Assembly: GCA_005883365.1 (NCBI GenBank)
Contig: VAXA01000149.1
Location: forward strand, 1 to 5,463
Reading direction: 5' to 3'
DNA from: Actinomycetota bacterium
GTDB taxonomy: Bacteria; Actinomycetota; Thermoleophilia; Gaiellales; Gaiellaceae
DNA length: 5,463 nucleotides
Part shown: positions 1 through 5,045 of the stretch, in pieces
How the letters are laid out: every line of letters begins with the position of its first letter
How positions within the stretch are numbered: position 1 is the first letter of the stretch
Made by a program: the position numbers and the translations under genes
The notes under the pieces: generated by a model
Seen by the model: the letters and a program-made list of their open reading frames with translations, nothing else
What the model was told of the DNA's origin: nothing
The model's database searches: none

Positions 1-24
1 AGGTACCGGACATGTCCCTAAAGG
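1..24. repeat. Intergenic direct repeat, copy A1
   Basis: This 24-base unit begins AGGTACCGGAC and ends CTAAAGG. It recurs at 183-206 in the same orientation with 22 of 24 bases identical; the differences are A/G at unit position 12 and C/T at position 17. Inside it lies the 10-base palindrome GGACATGTCC (8-17), which occurs again exactly at 63-72. No coding potential is visible. Two long, near-identical units in a 227-base gap suggest a dispersed intergenic repeat family. The unit starts at the window edge, so it may extend further left. Confidence 0.75.
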
Positions 25-28
25 ACGC

Positions 29-54
29 GTCTCAGTGCCAGGCACCCGGACATG
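29..54. repeat. Intergenic direct repeat, copy B1
   Basis: This 26-base unit matches 111-136 at 21 of 26 positions in the same orientation. Its core is a small inverted repeat, GTGCC-A-GGCAC (35-45). It ends in GGACATG, a motif also seen at 8-14 and 63-69. The A and B units together make the left end of the window a mosaic of related short repeats. Confidence 0.65.
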
Positions 55-110
55 CGCTGTCTGGACATGTCCGTGCATCAATTGACGCAGCCGCGCGGCC
101 TCCTTGGACT

Positions 111-136
111 GTCTCGGTGCCTGGCACCTGACCATG
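111..136. repeat. Intergenic direct repeat, copy B2
   Basis: This is the second copy of the unit at 29-54 (21 of 26 identical). Its core is the perfect inverted repeat GGTGCC-T-GGCACC (116-128), one base pair longer in each arm than in copy B1. The central base is T here and A in B1. No gene overlaps it on either strand. Confidence 0.65.
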
Positions 137-167
137 GCCAGAGCGGGCAGTCGGCGTGGCCGCTTCG

Positions 168-198
168 GACACGGCCGGTACCAGGTACCGGACGTGTC
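168..198. repeat. 31-base inverted repeat downstream of the aminotransferase
   Basis: Two 15-base arms (168-182 and 184-198) flank a single A at 183. Fourteen of 15 pairs match; the only mismatch is G174/A192. The inner part is CCGGTACC-A-GGTACCGG. It lies 29 bases beyond the aminotransferase stop codon (228-230, minus strand), so it could act as a transcript-end hairpin or protect the 3' end of the mRNA. There is no T-run after the stem in that direction, so it is not a classic intrinsic terminator. A hairpin with a one-base loop must open further in RNA; as DNA it could equally be a protein-binding or transposase-recognised palindrome. Confidence 0.6.
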
Positions 199-206
199 TC
201 TAAAGG
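183..206. repeat. Intergenic direct repeat, copy A2
   Basis: This is the second copy of the 24-base unit at 1-24, with 22 of 24 bases identical. Its left half forms the right arm of the inverted repeat at 168-198. The remaining bases up to the aminotransferase stop codon include an alternating GC run (218-227). Confidence 0.75.
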
Positions 207-227
207 TCGAGGAAGGGCGCGCGCGCG

Positions 228-1493
228 TTAGCCGAGGAGCTCGACGATCGTGTCGAGGCCGCTGTCGAGGACGTCCTCCTCGATCACGAGCGGCGGCGCG
301 AGGATCAGGACATTGCTGTATCGGCCGCCGCGGCCGACGAGGACGCCGTGCTCCCGCAACGCACGCCGCGCCTGCCCGGCGAGCTCGGCGTCCGCGAGCT
401 CGAGCCCGAGGAAGAGGCCGCGGCCACGGACGTCGCCGACGGCGCCATGCCCACCAAGCTCGTTCTGTAGCCGCGCCAGTGCGTGCTCCCCGAGCCGCGC
501 GGAGTGCTCTACGAGCGCCTCCTCGCGCAGCACGTCGATCGCGGCGCAGCCCGCCGCCGCCGTGAGCGCGTTCGCGAGGAAGGTCGAGGAGACCGCATCG
601 GGCTCCCACGTCGTCATCAGCTCGGCGCGCCCGAGCAGCGCGGCTAGTGGGAGGCCGCCGCCGATCCCCTTCCCGACCGTCATCAGGTCGGGCACGACGC
701 CCTCGTGCTCTGCCGCCCACATCCGGCCGCTGCGCCCGAAGCCGCACTGGATCTCGTCGAAGACGAGCAGCGTGCCGGTCCGGTCGCACAGCTCCCGCAG
801 GCCGCGCAGGAAGCCGGCCGGCGAGACGACGACCCCGCCGTTGCCCTGGATCGGCTCGACGAGGACGCATGCGGGCGGCTCGACGCCGGACGCGGGGTCG
901 GTGAGCGCGTGCTCGAGGAGCCCGAGCGCGATCTCGCACGAATCGCCGTCGCCCGCCCAGGGGCTCCGGTACGGGTCCGGAAAGGGAATGAAGTACGCGT
1001 CGGCCGCGACCCCGAACTGCTCGCGGTAGGCGCGCTTGCCCGCGTAACGCACCGCTCCGACTGTGCGTCCGGGGTACGTCCCCGAGAAGGTGACGACGCT
1101 CCGGCGCCCGGTCGCGGCGCGCGCGAGCTGGACGGCCATCTCGTTCGCCATCGCCCCGGTGATCGCAAGGAGGACGCGGTCGAGCGCAGGCGGCGCGATC
1201 GCAAGGAGCCGCTCGTAGAGCTGAGCCCGCACCTCGGATGGAGCCGCCGACGGGCAGTGGGTCATCACGCCCGCCTGCTCGCGGATCGCGTCGATGACGC
1301 GGGGATGGCAGTAGCCGACGTTCGCGACCGCGAAGCCGGCGTAGAGGTCGAGATACGAGCGGCCCTCCGCATCCCAGACGTGGCAGCCCTCCGTCCGCGC
1401 CCAGACGAGCGGCTCCGGCTCCCAGAACGTGCGCAGGCCCGTGCCCTCGAGCGCACGGATCCGCTCGCGCACGTTTTCCGAGGACGCGGTCAC
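228..1493 (-). CDS. Class III PLP-dependent aminotransferase (omega-amino acid / GABA aminotransferase-like)
   Basis: A 421-residue pyridoxal-phosphate enzyme of the acetylornithine/GABA aminotransferase fold, expected to be cytosolic and to move an amino group from an amine or omega-amino acid to a 2-oxo acid. Visible hallmarks: a substrate-side GFAVANVGYCHP stretch near residues 53-64; EPIQGNGG at 213-220; FDEIQCGFGRSG at 245-256 with cofactor Asp246; the Schiff-base lysine Lys275 in MTVGKGIGGG; STFLANAL at 303-310; and a C-terminal LAPPL at 398-402. Length is normal for the family. The start is GTG (1491-1493), whose GTGA overlaps the TGA stop of the upstream dehydrogenase, implying translational coupling and one operon. 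Oddities: the usual phosphate-cup SG(S/T)EA reads TGAMA (112-116), and the usual YHGRT reads YPGRT (140-144). Exact substrate is unknown; the neighbouring dehydrogenase suggests its product aldehyde is oxidised next. Family call is sure, substrate call is not. Confidence 0.95.
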   Translation of the reverse strand: MTASSENVRERIRALEGTGLRTFWEPEPLVWARTEGCHVWDAEGRSYLDLYAGFAVANVGYCHPRVIDAIREQAGVMTHCPSAAPSEVRAQLYERLLAIAPPALDRVLLAITGAMANEMAVQLARAATGRRSVVTFSGTYPGRTVGAVRYAGKRAYREQFGVAADAYFIPFPDPYRSPWAGDGDSCEIALGLLEHALTDPASGVEPPACVLVEPIQGNGGVVVSPAGFLRGLRELCDRTGTLLVFDEIQCGFGRSGRMWAAEHEGVVPDLMTVGKGIGGGLPLAALLGRAELMTTWEPDAVSSTFLANALTAAAGCAAIDVLREEALVEHSARLGEHALARLQNELGGHGAVGDVRGRGLFLGLELADAELAGQARRALREHGVLVGRGGRYSNVLILAPPLVIEEDVLDSGLDTIVELLG

Positions 1494-3031
1494 TGCTCGA
1501 CGATCGTCCGGCTCTGCTCGCGCGCGAACTGCTGGACGTAGTACGGCCCGAGCCCGCCCTTACCGGTCAGGCCGCTCGACTTCCAGCCGCAGAAGGACTG
1601 GATGCCGGGCCACGCGCCGGTCGTCGCTCCGGCGCGCCGGTTGACGTAGACGACGCCGGCCTCGATCTCGTCGAGGAAGCGGTCGAGCTCGCCCTCGTCC
1701 CGCGAGAAGACGCCGGCGGTGAGGCCGTACGGGACGGCGTTCGCCTCCGCGAGCGCGGCGTCGAAGTCCGGCACGCGCACGACGGTGAGGACCGGCAGGA
1801 AGAGCTCGTCGCGGGTCAACGCATGGCCGAGCGGCAGGCCGGGGACGACCGTCGGCTCGACGAACCAGCCCGCCTCGTCGCCGCGGGAGCCTCCCGCCGC
1901 GACCGCGCCGTCGCGGCGCGCAGTCTCGACCGAGCGCTCGAACCGCTCGACCGCATTCCCGTTCACGACCGGCCCGGTGGCGACGTCAGGATCGGCCGGG
2001 TCGCCGACGCTCGTCGTCCGCGCAAGCACCGCGAGCCGCTCGACGAGCTCGTCGTGCACCTCGTCGACCACGATCGCGCGCGAGCACGCGCTGCACTTCT
2101 GGCCCGAGAAGCCGAAGGAGGCCTTGGCGATGCCCTCGGCGGCCGCGTCGAGGTCGGCGCTCGCGCCCACGACCGCCGCGTTTTTGCCGCCCATCTCCGC
2201 CAACACCGGCCGCGGGAACGCGCCCTCCGACATCCGGCGCCCGATCTCGCGGCCGACCTCGGCCGAGCCGGTGAAGGCCACCCCGTCGACCCCCGAGCCG
2301 ACGAGCGCCTCGCCCGTGCTCGGACCGCCGTGGACGAGCGAGATCACGCCGTCGGGGACGCCCGCCTCGGCGAGCAGCCGCGCGACGGCGCCGCCCGACG
2401 CGGGCGCCTCCTCCGGCGGCTTCAGCACGACCGCGTTGCCCGCGGCGAGGGCGGCCGCCGTCATCCCAAAGGCGAGCGCAAACGGGAAGTTGAACGGCGC
2501 GATGACGCCGAAGACGCCGTACGGGCGGAGGACGTCGACGTTGCGCTCGTCTGGTGAGAGCTGCCCGAGCGGCGTCTCGAATCCCTCCGCCGTCTCGACC
2601 TGCCGGCAGTACGTCTCGATCAGGTCGATCGCCTCCTCGACCTCGGCGATCGCCTCGGTGCGCACCTTGCCGACCTCCAGGCTGACCATCGCGGCGAGCT
2701 CGAGCTTGCGCTCGTCGATCAGGCGCTCGGTCGCGCGCAAGACGGCAACGCGCTCAGGGTGCGGCAGGCGCCGCCACTCGCGCTGCGCCCCCCGCGCGGC
2801 CTCGACGGCCTGGGCGACGAGCTCGCTCCCCTCGTACGCGCGGCTGGCGACGCGCTCGCGCCGCGACGGGTCCTCCCGCGCGAACGGCTTGCCCGCCGCA
2901 ATGTCGCGCCCGCCGACGAGGTGCGAGAGCGGCTCGGGCTCGCGTTCGCGCGCGTCGGCGAGCGCCGTCTCGAACGCGCGATCGAGCTCGGGGCTGCGCG
3001 ATCCCGTCGTGTAGGTCAGCCGCGTGGCCAT
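1490..3031 (-). CDS. NAD(P)-dependent aldehyde dehydrogenase, L-glutamate-gamma-semialdehyde (P5C) dehydrogenase-like
   Basis: A 513-residue aldehyde dehydrogenase that should oxidise an aldehyde or semialdehyde to the carboxylate. Numbering from the ATG at 3029-3031: PFNFPF with oxyanion Asn181; cofactor-binding VLKPPEE with Lys204; FTGSAEVG at 253-260; general-base Glu279 in LAEMGGKN; and the nucleophile Cys313 in GQKCSACSR. The GQKCSACSR form and the length fit the P5C dehydrogenase (PruA/RocA) branch, hence the call. The C-terminal motif usually reading PFGGxxxSG is SFCGWKSSG (479-487), a divergence seen directly. An in-frame ATG at 3044-3046 would add MLFRP; I prefer 3031 because it leaves more room upstream, but neither start has a good ribosome site. 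It is the first gene of the operon, with a 4-base overlap into the aminotransferase, so it likely oxidises that enzyme's product, though proline/ornithine catabolism is also possible. Confidence 0.93.
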   Translation of the reverse strand: MATRLTYTTGSRSPELDRAFETALADAREREPEPLSHLVGGRDIAAGKPFAREDPSRRERVASRAYEGSELVAQAVEAARGAQREWRRLPHPERVAVLRATERLIDERKLELAAMVSLEVGKVRTEAIAEVEEAIDLIETYCRQVETAEGFETPLGQLSPDERNVDVLRPYGVFGVIAPFNFPFALAFGMTAAALAAGNAVVLKPPEEAPASGGAVARLLAEAGVPDGVISLVHGGPSTGEALVGSGVDGVAFTGSAEVGREIGRRMSEGAFPRPVLAEMGGKNAAVVGASADLDAAAEGIAKASFGFSGQKCSACSRAIVVDEVHDELVERLAVLARTTSVGDPADPDVATGPVVNGNAVERFERSVETARRDGAVAAGGSRGDEAGWFVEPTVVPGLPLGHALTRDELFLPVLTVVRVPDFDAALAEANAVPYGLTAGVFSRDEGELDRFLDEIEAGVVYVNRRAGATTGAWPGIQSFCGWKSSGLTGKGGLGPYYVQQFAREQSRTIVEQ

Positions 3032-3054
3032 AGGCCGGAATAGCATCTCACGCC
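3032..3054. promoter_or_regulatory. Compact divergent start region (possible leaderless bidirectional promoter)
   Basis: Only 23 bases separate the two divergent start codons (8 if the dehydrogenase starts at 3046). On the plus strand TAGCAT (3041-3046) fits a TANNNT -10 box 8 bases before the ATG at 3055, the arrangement expected for a leaderless mRNA. On the minus strand TATTCC (3042-3037) lies 5 bases before the ATG at 3031 and is a weaker match. The two boxes share the self-complementary TA at 3041-3042. No Shine-Dalgarno and no convincing -35 box is seen in either direction. This is inference from spacing and motif. Confidence 0.4.
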
Positions 3055-3915
3055 ATGCCGGACCGTTCGCTCTTCGTCGCAGCGCTGCAAACGGCCGGTG
3101 TCCGCGGCGACCGCGAGGCCACGCTCGAACAGCTCGAGCGGAACGTCCGTGCCCTCCGCTCGACTTTCGACGGCCTGCAGCTCGTCGTCGCGCCGGAGCT
3201 CCACCTGATGGCGCTGCCCCCGCTGCTCGAGGAGGACGAAGCGTCGCTGCAGGACATCGCCATCGACATCCCGGGCGAGCTGACCGAGCGGCTGGGAGCG
3301 CTCGCGCGCGAGACAGGACTCTGGCTCGTACCCGGAAGCGTGTACGAGCGAGCCGGCGACGCGGTCGCCAACACCGCCGTCGTCCTCTCGCCGAACGGCG
3401 AGCTCGTCGCGAGCTACCGCAAGTGCTTCCCCTGGCAGCCGTATGAGACGACGCAGCCCGGCACGCAGACCGTCTGCTTCGACATCGACGGCGTCGGCCG
3501 TTTCGGGCTCGCGATCTGCCACGACGGCGCGTTCCCGGAGATCTTCCGCTCGCTCGCGTGGCAGGGCGCAGAGGCGATCTTCCAGGTCACGCTCACCGGC
3601 ACCTCCGACCGCGACGCCGAGACCGTGATCGCGCGCGCGAACGCGATCGTCAACCAGGTCGCGGTCGTGAACGTCAACGCGGCGGCGCCGGTGGGGAACG
3701 GCCGCAGCCTCGTGATCGACCCGGAGGGCGCCGTGCGCTACGAGGCCGGCGTCGGCGAGGAGGTCGTCACGGCCGTCCTCGACCTCGACCAGGTGCAGCG
3801 CGTCCGCGAGCGCGGCAGCTTCGGCCTCAACCGGCTGTGGGAGGAGATGGACCGCGTCGGGCCGGGGCTCGACCTGCCGCTGTACGGCGGCCCCTACCGG
3901 CCGCGGCCGCGGTAG
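3055..3915 (+). CDS. Carbon-nitrogen hydrolase, nitrilase superfamily (aliphatic amidase/formamidase-like)
   Basis: A 286-residue cytosolic amidohydrolase expected to cleave a non-peptide amide C-N bond, releasing ammonia or an amine. The nitrilase-superfamily residues are all present: Glu48 in VVAPEL, Lys123 in YRKCFPW, the second Glu131 in PYE, and the nucleophile Cys155 in ICHDGAFPE. The Lys-to-Glu (+8) and Lys-to-Cys (+32) spacings equal those known for aliphatic amidase AmiE (Lys134, Glu142, Cys166), and YRKCFPWQPYE and ICHDGAFPEIFR resemble AmiE and formamidase, not N-carbamoylputrescine amidase. It is about 60 residues shorter than AmiE, so a different substrate is likely. ATG 3055 is preceded by no Shine-Dalgarno but by a TANNNT box. 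It diverges from the dehydrogenase operon and its last 22 bases overlap the opposing peptidase gene. Family is firm; substrate is open. Confidence 0.93.
   Translation: MPDRSLFVAALQTAGVRGDREATLEQLERNVRALRSTFDGLQLVVAPELHLMALPPLLEEDEASLQDIAIDIPGELTERLGALARETGLWLVPGSVYERAGDAVANTAVVLSPNGELVASYRKCFPWQPYETTQPGTQTVCFDIDGVGRFGLAICHDGAFPEIFRSLAWQGAEAIFQVTLTGTSDRDAETVIARANAIVNQVAVVNVNAAAPVGNGRSLVIDPEGAVRYEAGVGEEVVTAVLDLDQVQRVRERGSFGLNRLWEEMDRVGPGLDLPLYGGPYRPRPR
3894..3915. repeat. Palindromic convergent gene overlap, possible two-way hairpin
   Basis: The two converging genes overlap by exactly these 22 bases, and the outer arms CTACCG (3894-3899) and CGGTAG (3910-3915) are perfect inverted copies that contain the two TAG stop codons. 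Within it CCGCGGCCGCGG (3901-3912) is a perfect 12-base palindrome. Read from either side the overlap encodes Tyr-Arg-x-Arg-x-Arg then stop: YRPRPR for the hydrolase and YRGRGR for the peptidase. A GC hairpin could slow or end transcription from both sides, but there is no T-run, so a terminator role is inference only. Confidence 0.6.
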
Positions 3916-4868
3916 AGCTCCAGCACCTTCTCGCGCGGCAACGCGCGCACGAGCCGCCCATCGCGTCCGGTCGTGTCAACCGCCGCCCAGAGCGAGCACA
4001 GGACCGCCTCCTCCGTCGCGTCGACGGCCGCCTGGAAGAGCGGGTCGAGGTCCCAGTTGTCGAACGACCGCCCCTCCGCGGTGGCGAAGGCGACGAAGAT
4101 CTCGCCGCTGCCGTGGTGAGCGACCGAGCCGGCCCGGGCGAGCCCGAGGCCGGCGCGGCGCGCGAGCCGCTCCAGCTGCGGCGGAGCGAGCGGCGCGTCG
4201 GTCGCGAGCACCGCGATACAGCTGCCGCCGCGAGCGGGCGCCTCGTCGGGGCGCTCATCGAGCAGCCGCCCGACCGGCACTCCGTCGACGCGAAGCTGCT
4301 CGCTCGACCCGAAGTTCGTCAGGAGGAGCACGCCGACCGTCGCGTCGCCGGCCCGCCGGCTCGAGGAGCCGATCCCGCCCTTCCAGTCGAAGCAACTCAT
4401 CCCCGCACCGGCGCCGACCGCGCCCTGCTCGAACTCGGGCGCCGCCTCGCTCACGGCACGGGCGACGTCGGCCGGCTGCACGTGCGGCACGCGCGCGTCC
4501 GAGAGCCAGCTGTCGTCGCACTCGCCCACGACCGGGATGGCCACCTCCTCGACGCCGATGCGCGGATCGCCGGCCATCGCCACCGAGACGGCGCCGTCGT
4601 AGACCCGGCCGACCGCGTGCGTCGACGTGAGGTAGACGGGCGTCTCGAGAAGCCCCCACTCCCGGATCCCGAGCGAGCCCGTCAGCTCGCCCGCGCCGTT
4701 GAGGACGGCGGTGCCGGCCGGCGCCGGCAGCGCAGGCGGTACGACCGCGGTCACGCCCGTCCGCTCGACCGTGACATGGCCGACGGTCACACCAACGTCG
4801 GCGATCGAGTTCCGCGGGCCCGGCTCGAGCGTGCCGATGACGATGCCGTCCTCGCGCGGCCGTGACAT
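3894..4868 (-). CDS. P1 family peptidase (DmpA/BapA-like N-terminal-nucleophile aminopeptidase/amidase)
   Basis: A 324-residue member of the DmpA/ArgJ-fold peptidase family P1, which cuts itself into two chains and then removes N-terminal residues, beta-amino acids or related amides. The N-terminal signature RNSIADVGVTVGH lies at 19-31. The self-cleavage site is Gly215|Ser216 in GGSCIAVLATDAPL, giving chains of about 215 and 109 residues. Asn185 in LLTNFG and the Ser254/Glu256 pair in GSGEIF match the DmpA residues Asn218, Ser288 and Glu290; the nucleophile-to-Ser spacing (38) is identical to DmpA. The position expected for the catalytic Tyr (DGYLND in relatives) appears to read DSWLSD with Trp121. 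No signal peptide is seen, so it is probably cytosolic. ATG 4868 is the only reasonable start before the signature. It may instead be an amidase of acylated amines, in keeping with its neighbours. Confidence 0.93.
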   Translation of the reverse strand: MSRPREDGIVIGTLEPGPRNSIADVGVTVGHVTVERTGVTAVVPPALPAPAGTAVLNGAGELTGSLGIREWGLLETPVYLTSTHAVGRVYDGAVSVAMAGDPRIGVEEVAIPVVGECDDSWLSDARVPHVQPADVARAVSEAAPEFEQGAVGAGAGMSCFDWKGGIGSSSRRAGDATVGVLLLTNFGSSEQLRVDGVPVGRLLDERPDEAPARGGSCIAVLATDAPLAPPQLERLARRAGLGLARAGSVAHHGSGEIFVAFATAEGRSFDNWDLDPLFQAAVDATEEAVLCSLWAAVDTTGRDGRLVRALPREKVLELYRGRGR

Positions 4869-4874
4869 GGTGCG

Positions 4875-4880
4875 ACCCTA
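4875..4880 (-). promoter_or_regulatory. Putative -10 box for a leaderless P1 peptidase transcript
   Basis: On the minus strand TAGGGT fits a TANNNT -10 box and is followed by six bases (CGCACC) and then the ATG at 4868. That spacing is typical of leaderless actinobacterial genes, and no Shine-Dalgarno is present. The first three bases (TAG) belong to the tip of the adjoining inverted-repeat element, so the element may have supplied half of this box. Motif match only. Confidence 0.35.
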
Positions 4881-5045
4881 ATGCCTCGTCCGGTGATGGG
4901 CTCGCGTTTCTGGCGCGCGAAAAGCGAGCGATGCAAGGACGCAGGGAGTTGCGGTAGCCGAAGCTACCGGGACGACCGAGGACGCGGCAGCGCGACGCTT
5001 TGCAGCCGCCAGAAGCGCCCTGACCATTGCCGGACGGGGCATTAG
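4878..5045. repeat. 168-base inverted-repeat (MITE-like or large hairpin) element
   Basis: The outer ends, CTAATGCC at 4878 and GGCATTAG ending at 5045, begin 23-base inverted repeats (4878-4900 and 5023-5045) with 19 of 23 matches. Three of the four mismatches would be G-U pairs in RNA. Pairing continues imperfectly inward: TTCTGGCG near 4908-4915 against CGCCAGAA near 5007-5014, then AAAGCG at 4921-4926 against CGCTTT at 4997-5002. A perfect 7-base-pair hairpin sits at the centre (4952-4969). The element fills all but nine bases of the gap between the divergent peptidase and deacetylase genes. A TA lies just inside each tip (4879-4880 and 5043-5044), as might remain from a TA target duplication, but this is part of the symmetry and is not proof. 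It has no gene of its own. It could be a non-autonomous transposon, a REP/BIME-type repeat or a structured RNA. Confidence 0.7.
4952..4969. other. Central hairpin of the inverted-repeat element
   Basis: CGGTAGC (4952-4958), loop CGAA (4959-4962) and GCTACCG (4963-4969) form a perfect 7-base-pair stem with a tetraloop; on the minus strand the loop reads TTCG, and C-UUCG-G is a very stable RNA tetraloop, although here the closing pair is C4958-G4963 on the plus strand and C-G likewise on the minus strand. This is the apex of the larger fold at 4878-5045. No T-run follows on either side, so it does not look like a simple terminator. Confidence 0.65.

Noticed and set aside
8..17. GGACATGTCC resembles a eukaryotic p53 half-site
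   Set aside because: Chance resemblance of a palindrome in a bacterial intergenic repeat; no biological link.
168..198. Intrinsic (Rho-independent) terminator for the dehydrogenase/aminotransferase operon
   Set aside because: The stem is good but there is no T-run after it in the minus direction and the loop is a single base, so I list it only as an inverted repeat.
1..206. CRISPR array
   Set aside because: Repeats are degenerate, unevenly spaced and partly palindromic without regular spacers.
705..1541. Plus-strand open frame (278 codons) opposite the aminotransferase
   Set aside because: It is an antisense shadow of a gene with clear PLP-binding motifs; its own translation shows no family signature.
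1719..3014. Long plus-strand open frame (431 codons) opposite the aldehyde dehydrogenase
   Set aside because: It is a shadow of the real gene in GC-rich DNA: composition is Ser/Arg/Pro/Ala-rich, no known motif appears, and the opposite strand has a complete set of ALDH active-site motifs.
3558..4865. Long plus-strand open frame (435 codons) opposite the P1 peptidase
   Set aside because: Arg/Ala/Gly-rich low-complexity translation with no recognisable fold; it overlaps two well-supported genes and starts inside one of them.
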